Assembly: GCF_900106045.1 (NCBI RefSeq)
Contig: NZ_LT629802.1
Span: 186,001 to 250,000, forward strand
Origin: Pseudomonas mucidolens
GTDB taxonomy: Bacteria; Pseudomonadota; Gammaproteobacteria; Pseudomonadales; Pseudomonadaceae
Reading direction: 5' to 3'
DNA length: 64,000 nt
Part shown: piece by piece, positions 1-9,598 of the stretch
Numbering within the stretch: the stretch's first letter is position 1
How the letters are laid out: the number at the start of each line of letters is the position of its first letter
Notes under the pieces: generated by a model
Told to the model about the DNA's origin: nothing
The model's input: only the letters and a program-made list of their open reading frames with translations
The model's database searches: none
Translations under genes and position numbers: made by a program

Positions 1-122
1 GTATTACCCAAGGCTGACGGTGGTCGCAAGTCCTATCCTCTAGAAACCGTGCTGCGCATCCTTCTAGCGTAAAACTGGTTTCTCAGAGCGACCCGGCGAT
101 GGAAAGGCGCTGTATGACATCA
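1..122 (+). pseudogene. IS5-family transposase remnant (N-terminal part)
   Basis: Frame 1 reads an IS5-type N-terminal stretch (GGRKSYPLETVLRILL), a stop at 70-72, then NWF. With small indels it continues as SDPAME and ALYDI, the usual LSDPAMEEALYDI block of IS5 transposases. The reading frame is therefore broken at least three times, and the upstream part lies outside the window. It is a non-functional relic. The family call rests on the conserved PLETVLRI and SDPAME motifs seen by eye. Confidence 0.75.
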
Positions 123-178
123 GGTGGGTAATCGCACAGACTTACCCCACATTTGCATTCGACCTGAGCCGTCATTTG

Positions 179-340
179 CTACGGATTGGTCCAGTACGCT
201 CCGTGGCCATGACCGGTAGAGAACGACCCATTGCTGCCGGTTGCGACAGGCAGCAATGGGCCAATTTCTCTCGTCCGCTGCGTCGGCAGCCGTGTCAGCA
301 CATCTTTGAGATAGGCATACGGATCATGCCCATTCATGCG
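179..340 (-). pseudogene. IS66-family transposase C-terminal remnant
   Basis: Read on the minus strand from 340, the frame encodes NGHDPYAYLKDVLTRLPTQR followed by EIGPLLP, the hallmark C-terminus of IS66 TnpC. It ends at a TAG at 179-181. Only the last 50 or so codons remain, and no upstream transposase domain is present. It abuts the stop codon of the alcohol dehydrogenase gene (3 bp away). Within it lies a perfect 12-bp inverted repeat (227-238 and 249-260, 10-bp loop). It is a relic of an insertion or rearrangement. Confidence 0.8.
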
Positions 341-343
341 TGC

Positions 344-1354
344 TTAGATATCCAGGCAAATTTTGCCGAAATGCTGGTTGGTTTCCTGATACTTGAACGC
401 TTCGACAATCTCGCTCAAAGGGAAATGGCGATCAATAATCGGGCGCATGCCATTAGCATTGATGGCTCGAATCATGTCTTGCTGCTGGCTGCGGCTACCC
501 ACCAATACACCCTGCAGACGCACTTGCTTGATCAGGGCCGGTACGAAATTCATTGCACCGCTTACGCCACTCAATATCCCGATGACAGAGATGTGACCAG
601 CAACCCGAATTGCAATCATCGATTGTTCAAGCGTCGCAGGGCCGCCGACTTCGATGATGTGGTCAACACCACGGCCACCCGTTAGAGCGCGTGCAGTTTC
701 GCCCCAGTTAAGGTCTTTGCGGTAATTGATCACATGATCAGCGCCTAGCGCTTTCAGACGTTCAAGTTTTTCGTCGCTTGAAGAGGTAGCAATGACGGTA
801 GCACCGGCCATCTTAGCGAACTGCAGGGCGAAAATTGAAACGCCACCAGTGCCTTGGACGAGCACGGTGTCGCCCGGCTTGAGTGAGTCATCGGCCATCA
901 GGGCACGCCATGCAGTAAGGCCGGCGGTGGTAAGCGTCGACGCTTCAGCATGGCTGTAGCCAGTAGGCGCGAGGGTGAACGATGTGGCTTTGGCCGTCAC
1001 TTGCTCACGAGCGTAGCCGTCAATGCCATCACCTGGCACGCTAACAAAGCCTTCAACCAGTGGCACACCGTTGATCCACTCCGGGAAGAAGGTGCTGACG
1101 ACCGAGTCACCCACCTTGAATTCAGTGACATCTGGGCCGACAGCAATGACTTCACCTGCACCATCGGCCATGGGGATGCGTTTTTCGCTAGGGCCCCACA
1201 TACCGCTGACCACCGCGAAGTCGTGGTAGTTGAGCGAGTTGGCGTGAAGGCGTACGGTGATTTCGCCGCGCGCTGCGGCTTGGACTTCGCTGCTGCCAAC
1301 CTCAACCTTTTCATAGCCGCCACCGGGTTGGACGAAGATAGTTTTGCTGCTCAT
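344..1354 (-). CDS. Zinc-independent NAD(P)-dependent alcohol dehydrogenase / quinone oxidoreductase-like (MDR superfamily)
   Basis: 336-aa medium-chain dehydrogenase/reductase. It has an N-terminal GroES-like domain (about 1-150) and a Rossmann domain with the nucleotide motif VQGTGGVS near residue 165, followed by GADHVINYR, which is typical of the family. The cysteine cluster for structural zinc and a classical GHE catalytic-zinc motif are not visible (ADGAGEV is at that place), so a zinc-free quinone-oxidoreductase-type enzyme is likely. The substrate cannot be told. The gene lies 55 bp or more downstream of the ArsR-type gene on the same strand and may be co-transcribed with it. Its 3' end touches an IS66 relic. 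Confidence 0.85.
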   Translation of the reverse strand: MSSKTIFVQPGGGYEKVEVGSSEVQAAARGEITVRLHANSLNYHDFAVVSGMWGPSEKRIPMADGAGEVIAVGPDVTEFKVGDSVVSTFFPEWINGVPLVEGFVSVPGDGIDGYAREQVTAKATSFTLAPTGYSHAEASTLTTAGLTAWRALMADDSLKPGDTVLVQGTGGVSIFALQFAKMAGATVIATSSSDEKLERLKALGADHVINYRKDLNWGETARALTGGRGVDHIIEVGGPATLEQSMIAIRVAGHISVIGILSGVSGAMNFVPALIKQVRLQGVLVGSRSQQQDMIRAINANGMRPIIDRHFPLSEIVEAFKYQETNQHFGKICLDI

Positions 1355-1409
1355 AGGGGATTCCTTATGTTTTCTAATTACGCGAAATAACGAAATGAAA
1401 GTTTAAAAA

Positions 1410-1706
1410 TTACAAGTCGATGATCAGCCTAGCCGCAAAGTCATCAATCGCCTGTTCATTGCGCCGGTAGTAAGTCCACTTTCCGATGCGGGTGGTTAGC
1501 ACGAAGCCTGCACGTTGCAAGATAGCTAAATGTGCAGATGCGGTAGAAGGTGAAAGCCCGGCCTTGTGCTGCAAATGGGTTACGCACACGCCTATCGCAG
1601 GATCGCCATGATCCTGAGGTGGGAAATTACTGAGTGGGTCTTTGAGCCACTCCATCATTTGCATGCGAGTGTCGTTGCCCAGGGCTTTGAGCTGTTCGAG
1701 TATCAT
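1410..1706 (-). CDS. ArsR-family winged-helix transcriptional regulator
   Basis: 98-aa protein from the ATG at 1706, with the ArsR fold: LGNDTRMQMMEWL, then a helix-turn-helix around HLQHKAGLSPSTASAHLAIL, then the wing RIGKWTYYRRNE. No metal-binding ELCVCDL motif is seen, so it probably senses something other than metals. The frame stays open to an upstream ATG at 1790, and no clear Shine-Dalgarno precedes either start; 1706 fits the normal family length. It sits directly upstream of the alcohol dehydrogenase and probably regulates that pair (inference). Confidence 0.8.
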   Translation of the reverse strand: MILEQLKALGNDTRMQMMEWLKDPLSNFPPQDHGDPAIGVCVTHLQHKAGLSPSTASAHLAILQRAGFVLTTRIGKWTYYRRNEQAIDDFAARLIIDL

Positions 1707-1840
1707 GGTTGGCAATACTACGCTTTTTTCCGAAATGTTCAATAAGTAATCTATTACCCTCCGCAAGGGTTTGAAATCAAAAAAACGCATCAAGCGCTAT
1801 CAGAGGATATGCGCTAAGCATCAGAGTGGATGAGCTTGGA

Positions 1841-1896
1841 GCTACGCCGCTACGCCGCTACGCCGCTACGCCGCTACGCCGCTACGCCGCTACGTT
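1841..1896. repeat. 8-bp tandem repeat (gctacgcc, seven units)
   Basis: Six perfect head-to-tail copies of gctacgcc begin at 1841, followed by a degenerate seventh (gctacgtt). The array lies exactly at the truncated 3' end of the integrase relic and upstream of the ArsR gene. It could expand or contract by slippage. Confidence 0.95.
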
Positions 1897-2530
1897 GCTT
1901 CGTAAACCCATGCAGGGGGGGAATTTCCGCCAGTCGCGAGGTAGCTTCATGACGTAAGTCTTGGAATCGCAAATCTATCAGGAACGGATCAGCGCTGATG
2001 CGCTTGTCGGTTTTCTCCTGTGATGTTTTCTTCTGTTTGAGATGACGGGATAGACGCTTTCGCGTAGGCGTTGCGTGCGTCGCTAATAGCATCCGCGAAT
2101 GCTTTGGTGATTGAGTCGGGCCTGCTTTTAAAGCAGCGACCATCGTCTCGCACAGCAAGGCGATTCAATACCTCAACGGTCTTGCTAGACAGGGGTACTC
2201 CACGGGAAGAGCCGTTTTTGGCCATAGACAATAGAGCAACTCTTTTGCCTGGATTGACGTTGGCGCTCTGTAAACCGGTTATTTCACGGCGACGCATCGC
2301 CGTTTCCACTGCGAAGGTCATACTATTTGGTAGCTCGCTCGAGCGAGAGTGGCGGAAAATCATTTCGAGCTCATCCAGATGTTCGTAGAGTAGCTTCCCA
2401 TCCTTCTGCATCCACACTCTGTACTTAGGATTCGTCGCTCGCGGGCGTCGTCAACGCTTGGTTGGCGGATGAGTTCAACCACGTTGTTCAGAGACTCCAT
2501 GCGCCACTCTTTACCGGCGATGGTGAAAAT
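1897..2530 (-). pseudogene. Tyrosine recombinase (phage-type integrase) pseudogene
   Basis: Reading leftward from about 2530, three frames carry successive integrase pieces. The first (KEWRMESLNNVVELIRQP) resembles the core-binding domain end. The second (ETAMRRREITGLQSANVN) contains the box I arginine and is followed by KNGSSRGVPLSSKTVEVL. The third (DLRFQDLRHEATSRLAE) contains the HxxR box II. Frameshifts separate the three, and the sequence runs into the 8-bp tandem repeat before the catalytic tyrosine box. The gene is therefore frameshifted and 3'-truncated. It supports past integration of a mobile element here. Confidence 0.8.
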
Positions 2531-2556
2531 GTGCCATTAACTTTACAGGAGCATCC

Positions 2557-3201
2557 ATGGACGCCGCAAAGCCCTTGCTTATCCGCGAAACCTTCCCTGT
2601 CGGCCCTTTGCAGTGCAACTGCACCATCATTGGCGACCCCATCAGCAAAAAGGCGATTGTGGTCGATCCTGGTGGCAATCCCGAGTTGATCCTGGCGCGA
2701 CTCGAGGCGCTGGGTCTGAAAGTGGTGAGCATTATCCATACCCATGCACATCTTGATCATTTCCTGGCCTCCGGGCAGTTGAAGGAACTGACCGGTGCCA
2801 CGCTCCACCTGCACAAGGCCGATCAATTCCTCTGGGATAACCTGGAAATGCAGTGCCAGATGTTTGGTGTGCCTTACGTGCCAGTACCTCCGCCGGATCG
2901 CTGGCTGGCGGATGATGAGGCACTGGCTTGTGGCTGCGGCGTGGGGTTGCATACGCCGGGGCATACACCCGGTTCCATGAGTTTCTGGTTCGCCGACGCC
3001 AAGTTGCTGATAGCTGGCGATACATTGTTCCGGCGCGGTGTGGGCCGTACGGATCTGTGGGGCGCAGATCAAGCGACGATTGTGCGGTCCATCAAGCAGC
3101 GGCTGTATACCCTGGATGAGACGGCGACCGTGGTGACTGGGCATGGCCCGGATACGTGCCTGGGTGACGAGATGCGCGAAAATCCATTTGTCCGGGCGTG
3201 A
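2557..3201 (+). CDS. Metallo-beta-lactamase-fold hydrolase (glyoxalase II-like)
   Basis: 214-aa MBL-fold protein. The metal motif HxHxDH is present at residues 63-68 (HTHAHLDHF), with further ligands in HTPGHTPGS, GDTLF and the C-terminal GHGPDT. It belongs to the YcbL-like group of small glyoxalase II-related hydrolases, which act on thioesters such as S-lactoylglutathione; the exact substrate is not proven here. The ATG at 2557 follows a good Shine-Dalgarno (caggag, 2548-2553). The integrase relic ends only about 25 bp upstream, so the native promoter may have been displaced. Confidence 0.87.
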   Translation: MDAAKPLLIRETFPVGPLQCNCTIIGDPISKKAIVVDPGGNPELILARLEALGLKVVSIIHTHAHLDHFLASGQLKELTGATLHLHKADQFLWDNLEMQCQMFGVPYVPVPPPDRWLADDEALACGCGVGLHTPGHTPGSMSFWFADAKLLIAGDTLFRRGVGRTDLWGADQATIVRSIKQRLYTLDETATVVTGHGPDTCLGDEMRENPFVRA

Positions 3202-3319
3202 TGATAGAGCGGATGTCGAGATGCGTTGTAGCAAAAAGACAGCTCGATTTCTGCAAGCGTCTGCTACGGTTTCCGTAGGCACGCCGCTGCCATCTTTGTT
3301 GCATGTGCGGGGCAGTCAC

Positions 3320-3347
3320 GGAATTTTTACCGTTTGTCGCGTTCCAA
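3320..3347 (+). promoter_or_regulatory. Candidate AlgU (sigma-22/sigma-E type) promoter
   Basis: GGAATTT at 3320-3326, then 16 bp, then TCCAA at 3343-3347. This is one mismatch from the AlgU consensus GAACTT-N16-TCnnA. It lies 64 bp upstream of the lipoprotein ATG. Envelope lipoproteins of this type are often under envelope-stress sigma factors (known); its activity here is inferred. Confidence 0.45.
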
Positions 3348-3411
3348 ACCCCGCATAGGTCCATTGCCAATGTCCTCTGCATCACAGAATGCAAAAGTAG
3401 GAGCTCTCTTC

Positions 3412-4179
3412 ATGTTCACTTCGCGTCGTTTGCTTGTTGTTGCCACGGCTGTAGCCTTGTTGTCGGGCTGTGCTTCCCCTAATCCTTGCGATGGCAGCCA
3501 AGGACAGGCCAACAACGGATCACAAGGCATGAGTAAAACCGCCAAATACGGCGGACTCGGTGCATTGGCCGGTGCATTGGCGGGTGCGGCCATTAACCAT
3601 GACAACCGTGGCAAGGGCGCGCTGATTGGCGCTGCCGTCGCCGGGATGGGTGCTGCGGGTTACGGCTATTACGCCGATCAGCAGGAAAAGAAATTGCGGG
3701 AAAGCATGGCCAATACCGGGGTCGAGGTGCAGCGCCAGGGCGATCAAATCAAGTTGATCATGCCGGGTAATATCACCTTCGCCACTGACTCGGCCGCGAT
3801 TGCCAGCAGTTTTTATACTCCGTTGAACAATCTGGCTGGCTCCCTCAAGCAGTTCAATCAGAACACCATTCAGATCGTGGGTTATACCGACAGTACCGGT
3901 AGCCGTCAGCACAACATGGATCTATCCCAGCGTCGTGCGCAGAGCGTCGCCAACTATCTGACATCCCAGGGCGTCAGCCCGACCAACCTGAGTGCACGTG
4001 GCGCCGGTCCGGATAATCCGATTGCCAGCAATGCAGATGTCAATGGCCGCGCCCAGAACCGTCGCGTCGAGGTCAACCTTGGCCCGATCCCGGGTCAGCA
4101 GTACGGTCAACCTGGCCAGCAGCAAGCACCGCAGCAAAACAACGAGTTCCAGGGCAATCCGTACCAGCAGTACCAGTAA
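3412..4179 (+). CDS. OmpA-family outer-membrane lipoprotein with glycine zipper (YiaD-like)
   Basis: 255 aa from the ATG at 3412, preceded by a taggag ribosome site. A lipoprotein signal peptide ends in LLSGC with lipidated Cys20. Residues about 45-90 form a glycine-zipper segment rich in GALAGA and GAAVAGMGAAG. An OmpA/MotB peptidoglycan-binding domain follows (about 110-225) with VGYTDSTGS, LSQRRAQSVANYL and a closing NRRVEV. The tail is Gln/Pro-rich. It is expected to tether the outer membrane to peptidoglycan. An in-frame start at 3334 would hide the lipobox and was rejected. Confidence 0.87.
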   Translation: MFTSRRLLVVATAVALLSGCASPNPCDGSQGQANNGSQGMSKTAKYGGLGALAGALAGAAINHDNRGKGALIGAAVAGMGAAGYGYYADQQEKKLRESMANTGVEVQRQGDQIKLIMPGNITFATDSAAIASSFYTPLNNLAGSLKQFNQNTIQIVGYTDSTGSRQHNMDLSQRRAQSVANYLTSQGVSPTNLSARGAGPDNPIASNADVNGRAQNRRVEVNLGPIPGQQYGQPGQQQAPQQNNEFQGNPYQQYQ

Positions 4180-4191
4180 GCGCAGGACATG

Positions 4192-4231
4192 AAAAAGGGC
4201 GCCGTGCAGTCAATGCGCGGCGCCCTTTTTT
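4192..4231. terminator. Bidirectional rho-independent terminator
   Basis: The stem aaaaagggcgccg (4192-4204) pairs with cggcgccctttttt (4218-4231). A-rich and T-rich flanks on either side suit the convergent lipoprotein gene and dolP. Confidence 0.85.
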
Positions 4232-4243
4232 GTGCCGGTGTCA

Positions 4244-5520
<1,277 letters not shown>

Positions 5521-5892
5521 TCAGCCGTCAAAGGCGTTGCGCAACCAGTTCAGGTCAACGGTTCCGTGCGGGGCGCATTCTATGGCTACCACATCGAAAC
5601 GGCAGGGAGAGTCGGCCCAGCGATGTTCACTGAGCAGGAAAAACTGCGCGGCGAGTATCAGTTTTTGACGCTTGCGCCCGTCGATACTCGCGAGCGCGCC
5701 ACCCCATTGTGCGTGTTTTCTGTAGCGGACTTCGACGAATACTACTGTATCGCCGTCAAGCATGACCAGATCAAGCTCGCCGCGTTTACACAACCAGTTC
5801 TGCGCCAGGAGGCGCAGACCCTGGTGTTGCAAGTGTTCAAGTGCCTGGCGTTCGGCATCCTTACCGCTTTGAGAACTGGTCCGCTGGGGCAT
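5521..5892 (-). CDS. yraN: YraN/UPF0102 family nuclease-fold protein
   Basis: 123 aa with the PD-(D/E)xK-type core GELDLVMLD...VVFVEVRYR, preceded by GKDAERQALEHL and followed by KRQKLILAAQFFL; all are conserved in UPF0102. Biochemical function is uncertain for the family; it resembles Holliday-junction resolvase folds. Its ATG shares one base with the lpoA stop (TGATG), so the two are coupled. Confidence 0.87.
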   Translation of the reverse strand: MPQRTSSQSGKDAERQALEHLQHQGLRLLAQNWLCKRGELDLVMLDGDTVVFVEVRYRKHAQWGGALASIDGRKRQKLILAAQFFLLSEHRWADSPCRFDVVAIECAPHGTVDLNWLRNAFDG

Positions 5893-7703
5893 CAGCGCGG
5901 CGTGTCAGGCAGGCGTTGAACCTGTCCGCTGACAAACTGCGCCCATGGCATCTGACGTTCGATCCGTTGGCTCGGGCTCATGCCCAGGCTGCCGGAAAGG
6001 CCATCAATGCGCGTGTCCGGCAGCGCCTTGAGTTGGCCCAGTCGTGGTGCCAGACCGTACGCATCGGCGCCCATCGCAAAAAGACGGCCCAGGCTGCCAT
6101 TGGCTTGTGGCCATTGGGCGGCAACCTGATTGCGCAGCGGGTTGGAAGTGTCAAGCAGCCACGGCGTTTCGCAGAACATCACGCCGGTCATGTCCTTGTA
6201 CTGGTTGATGTCGCCACTGGCGCTGAACACGTGGGAAGTGGCATACACCGGTACATCGCCCGCGTATTGGAAGTTCAGGGTCGGCTTGATCTGCTGGGCT
6301 TGCTGCGGCGTTACGGCGAGGAAGATGAACTCGATATCGCGGCTGCGCGACGGTTGTGCAGCCACCTCGGTCCCGACCGTGCTTTGCAGGCTCTTGGCGC
6401 GACCTTCGCTTTGGCGCAGCTTGAACAAATCAGCGATCTGCTGGGCCAATGCGACAGGTTTGTCGACGTGCTCGACACCGATTATGGTGCCGCCGTGGGC
6501 TTCCCAGTCCTGGCGGAAGGCATTGAATACGCGGTTGCCCCATTCACCCTTCGGTACCATGGCGGCGGCGCGGTGCAAGCCGTCGGCGCGGGCCCGGCGC
6601 GATACTTCGCGCGCTTCGTCTTCCGCAGCCAGGCCGAATTGGAACAGTTGAGGCGGACCCTGTTCGGTTTCGCTGTAGTTCAGGGCCAGGGTGGTAATAG
6701 GTAATTGCGCGCGGGCGCTGAGTTGCTTGACCAGCGGCTTCTCCAGCGGACCGATCACCAGTTGCACGCCGGCAGCCTGGGCCTTGCTGTAGAAGTCGTC
6801 GATGGAGGTCAGGCGCGAGGTGTCATAAAACTCGATGACCGGTGGTTTCTGTCCGGCCTGTTCCGCCTGATAGTGCGCGGCCATGAAGCCTTCGCGCAGC
6901 GCCTTGGCCACATTCGCCAGCGGGCCTTCCTGGGGCAACAGCAGGGCGATTTTGTTCAGGGGTTGACTGGCGAGTTCCTTGAGCTTGACCAATGGCGTCG
7001 GCAGGTTCACTGCGGCTGGATGCGCAGGGTTTTGCGAGCGCCAGGTATCGATCGCAGCTTGCTGCTGTTCCAGGGTACCGGCGCTCTTGATCGCCTGGAC
7101 CAGGCTGATCCAGCCATCCAGGGTCGGATTGCCGGTGGCTTGCAACTGCTCGGCAGGCACGGCAGCGATCAAGGTCCAGATCGCCTCATGATTAGGCGCG
7201 ACCGCTTCGCCGGTCAGCAGCGGGGCCATGGCGACACGCTCGCGAGCGGCGGCCATGATCTGGCCATCGGCTTCGTAGGCGCGAGCATGCACGGTGCTGG
7301 TGCGAATCTGTTGTTCTGGCGGCAGCTCTGCAAGGTTTTGCAGGCTTGGATGCTGCAGTGCCGTCAACGCTGCCTTGGGCTGGTTGCGGGTCATGGCCAG
7401 CTCCGCCGTCAAGGTACTGGCAAATACCTGGGCGGCGGGTTTCAGGCTGTCCATGGGCACTTGCGCCAGAATCTGCGCGGAACGTCCGGGGTTGTTCTGC
7501 TGGAATGCCATGTCCGCCGCGCTCAGGCGCAACAGTGCGGCTTTTTCCGGTGTCTTGGCCGAAGTCGCCTGTTCGAGCAATTGCTCGATACTGGCATCCG
7601 GGGTCCGTGGGAGTTCGCCAAGGCTTGACGAGGGCGAGCTGGCGCAAGCCGCCAACAGGGCAGCGAGACAGAAGGCAGAGAACAGCCGCAGGCAAGCGAT
7701 CAT
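5892..7703 (-). CDS. lpoA: Penicillin-binding protein activator LpoA (YraM family lipoprotein)
   Basis: 603 aa from the ATG at 7703 (Shine-Dalgarno aggaa). The lipoprotein signal peptide ends in LLAAC (Cys20). An N-terminal TPR-like region (about 30-250) is followed by a periplasmic-binding-protein-like domain (about 255-580) with KIALLLPQEGPLA and VIGPLEKPLV. In E. coli the outer-membrane LpoA activates the synthase PBP1A from outside the sacculus; the pseudomonad protein is assumed similar. A longer start at 7727 would lengthen the n-region and is less likely. It is the first gene of the four-gene minus-strand block. Confidence 0.88.
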   Translation of the reverse strand: MIACLRLFSAFCLAALLAACASSPSSSLGELPRTPDASIEQLLEQATSAKTPEKAALLRLSAADMAFQQNNPGRSAQILAQVPMDSLKPAAQVFASTLTAELAMTRNQPKAALTALQHPSLQNLAELPPEQQIRTSTVHARAYEADGQIMAAARERVAMAPLLTGEAVAPNHEAIWTLIAAVPAEQLQATGNPTLDGWISLVQAIKSAGTLEQQQAAIDTWRSQNPAHPAAVNLPTPLVKLKELASQPLNKIALLLPQEGPLANVAKALREGFMAAHYQAEQAGQKPPVIEFYDTSRLTSIDDFYSKAQAAGVQLVIGPLEKPLVKQLSARAQLPITTLALNYSETEQGPPQLFQFGLAAEDEAREVSRRARADGLHRAAAMVPKGEWGNRVFNAFRQDWEAHGGTIIGVEHVDKPVALAQQIADLFKLRQSEGRAKSLQSTVGTEVAAQPSRSRDIEFIFLAVTPQQAQQIKPTLNFQYAGDVPVYATSHVFSASGDINQYKDMTGVMFCETPWLLDTSNPLRNQVAAQWPQANGSLGRLFAMGADAYGLAPRLGQLKALPDTRIDGLSGSLGMSPSQRIERQMPWAQFVSGQVQRLPDTPR

Positions 7704-7922
7704 GTAAGTGTTCCTGATACCGATCAAATTAGTGTGGAATTGTACCCAAGCACTGGCCGGGGCGCGATGTTACTGGCATGAAACCGTCGATTTAGATCGT
7801 GTAAATGTTGCTGGACGTCACGGCGCGCAGTAAACAGGCGGGTCGAGCGCCTGTTCGGTGACGCATTTTTTTGGCGTCTACGCGTTACAATGTGGCTTTT
7901 GCCAATCATTGAGGTGTGCGCT

Positions 7923-8795
7923 TTGACTGCTCCGGGTCCTTTGAATTCCACTGCTGGCTCGCTTTTTGTGGTGGCGACGCCCATTGGCAATCTGGACGAT
8001 ATCAGTGCGCGGGCATTGAAAGTGTTGCGCGAAGCCAAATTGATTGCGGCTGAGGACACTCGGCATTCCCTGCGGCTGCTCCAGCATTTTGGGATCACCA
8101 CGCCATTGGTTGCCTGCCATGAACACAACGAGCGTGAAGAGGGCAGTCGCTTTATTACGCGGTTGCTCGCCGGCGATGACGTGGCGTTGATTTCTGATGC
8201 CGGCACGCCACTTATCTCCGATCCGGGTTACCACTTGGTACGTCAGGCCCGCGCTGCGGGAATCAATGTAGTGCCTGTTCCAGGTGCGTGCGCGCTGATC
8301 GCCGCATTATCGGCGGCGGGCTTGCCGTCTGACCGTTTCATTTTCGAAGGGTTTCTGCCGGCCAAGGCCGTGGGGCGCCGAGCACGGCTCGAACTATTAA
8401 AGGAGGAGCCGCGCACGCTGATCTTCTACGAGGCCCCGCATCGCATTCTTGAGTGCCTGCAAGACATGGAACTGGTGTTCGGTGGCGAGCGCCTAGCCTT
8501 GCTGGCGCGGGAGCTGACCAAAACCTTTGAAACCCTCAAGGGCCTGCCGCTCGAGGCGCTGCGCGAATTCGTCGAGGCTGACAGCAATCAGCAGCGTGGC
8601 GAGTGCGTGGTGCTGGTCGCGGGCTGGACAGCGCCGGAGTCCGAAGAAGCGGTGGGCAGCGAGGCCATGCGCGTCCTGGATTTGTTGCTCAAGGAAATGC
8701 CGCTCAAGCGCGCCGCTGCACTGGCGGCGGAAATAACCGGGGTGCGCAAGAACGTGCTGTATCAGGTCGCGCTGGATAAGCAAAAGGACAAATAG
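7923..8795 (+). CDS. rsmI: 16S rRNA (cytidine1402-2'-O)-methyltransferase RsmI
   Basis: 290 aa from a TTG at 7923, chosen because GAGGTG (7910-7915) lies 7 bp upstream and the protein then begins close to the conserved FVVATPIGNLDD. Other motifs of this tetrapyrrole-methylase-fold enzyme are AAEDTRHSLRLL, ISDAGTPLISDPG and VPGACALIAALSAAGLP. It methylates the ribose of C1402 in the decoding centre, together with RsmH (encoded at 10.05 kb), which methylates the base. It is divergent from lpoA. An in-frame ATG at 7890 would add 11 residues. Confidence 0.9.
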   Translation: MTAPGPLNSTAGSLFVVATPIGNLDDISARALKVLREAKLIAAEDTRHSLRLLQHFGITTPLVACHEHNEREEGSRFITRLLAGDDVALISDAGTPLISDPGYHLVRQARAAGINVVPVPGACALIAALSAAGLPSDRFIFEGFLPAKAVGRRARLELLKEEPRTLIFYEAPHRILECLQDMELVFGGERLALLARELTKTFETLKGLPLEALREFVEADSNQQRGECVVLVAGWTAPESEEAVGSEAMRVLDLLLKEMPLKRAAALAAEITGVRKNVLYQVALDKQKDK

Positions 8796-8890
8796 TTCCG
8801 CGCCTGGACCTGCACGGCGTCGGAAGGTGATGGCAATGCTGTCTTTTAATGCTTGTCCTGAGGGCGCCGTGCCGTTAACCTTCGCGGCGG

Positions 8891-9247
8891 AGAGTCGATT
8901 GGACAGTCGCTGCCCTCTATGAAAATTAGGGGGGGGAGGAAAGTCCGGGCTCCATAGGGCGAAGTGCCAGGTAATGCCTGGGGGGCGTGAGCCTACGGAA
9001 AGTGCCACAGAAAATAACCGCCTAAGCACTTCGGTGCCGGTAAGGGTGAAAAGGTGCGGTAAGAGCGCACCGCACGACTGGCAACAGTTCGTGGCTAGGT
9101 AAACCCCACTTGGAGCAAGACCAAATAGGGTTCCAAGGCGTGGCCCGCGCTGGAACCGGGTAGGTTGCTAAAGATGTCCAGTGATGGCCATCGTAGACGA
9201 ATGACTGTTCAAGACAGAACCCGGCTTATAGATCGACTCTCCACCTT
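8891..9247 (+). ncRNA. rnpB: RNase P RNA (class A)
   Basis: The ends pair perfectly as helix P1: agagtcgat (8891-8899) with atcgactct (9232-9240), followed by a T-run. The conserved P4 core gaggaaagtccgggctc (8937-8953) and the acagaa motif (9007-9012) are present. Length about 355 nt is normal for bacterial type A. The RNA is the catalytic subunit that trims tRNA 5' leaders. A possible promoter (TTGTCC at 8853, gTTAAC near 8874) lies just upstream, but its spacing is short. Confidence 0.95.
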
Positions 9248-9494
9248 TTTCCTTCTACGCGAGTCTCGGGTAGAAAACCGGTAGTAGCGCAAGAATCCCT
9301 CCCTGCCAAATCAATGGCAGATGCGTCTTCGTAATACCAAAAAAATCTTACTCTTAATAAATTACTTTAAGTTCGGGCTTTAAGTCTTTGAGCTGTCTCG
9401 GCTTGTCGAGTCAAAAACAGTGCCAAACTCTCGTTTCTCTTCCTTTTGCGCTCCTAAATCTCCGTTCTGTAAGGCTTTTCCTTTAATCCGCGCC

Positions 9495-9524
9495 TTGACG
9501 GTGTGGTGGGCGCATTCCTATAGT
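9495..9524 (+). promoter_or_regulatory. Sigma-70 type promoter of the dcw cluster (mraZ promoter)
   Basis: TTGACG at 9495-9500, an 18-bp spacer, then TATAGT at 9519-9524. It lies 75 bp upstream of the mraZ start and immediately before the MraZ operator repeats. The rest of 9250-9494 shows no gene and only weak, short inverted repeats. Confidence 0.75.
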
Positions 9525-9532
9525 GTGCGCAA

Positions 9533-9557
9533 GTGGCGGAAAGTGGCACAAAGTGGG
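9533..9557 (+). promoter_or_regulatory. MraZ-box operator (three GTGG repeats, 10-bp period)
   Basis: GTGGC, GTGGC and GTGGG begin at 9533, 9543 and 9553, in exact 10-bp steps, just downstream of the -10 box. MraZ is known to bind spaced (G)TGGGN repeats at its own promoter, so this predicts autoregulation of the cluster. Confidence 0.75.
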
Positions 9558-9598
9558 TTTTTTGAACGTAAAACGCTAAAAATTGGAGAAACGCATCT

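Noticed and set aside
1410..1793. Longer ArsR reading frame from 1790-1793
   Set aside because: The added 28 residues precede the family fold and have no ribosome site; the shorter form fits family length, though the start remains uncertain.
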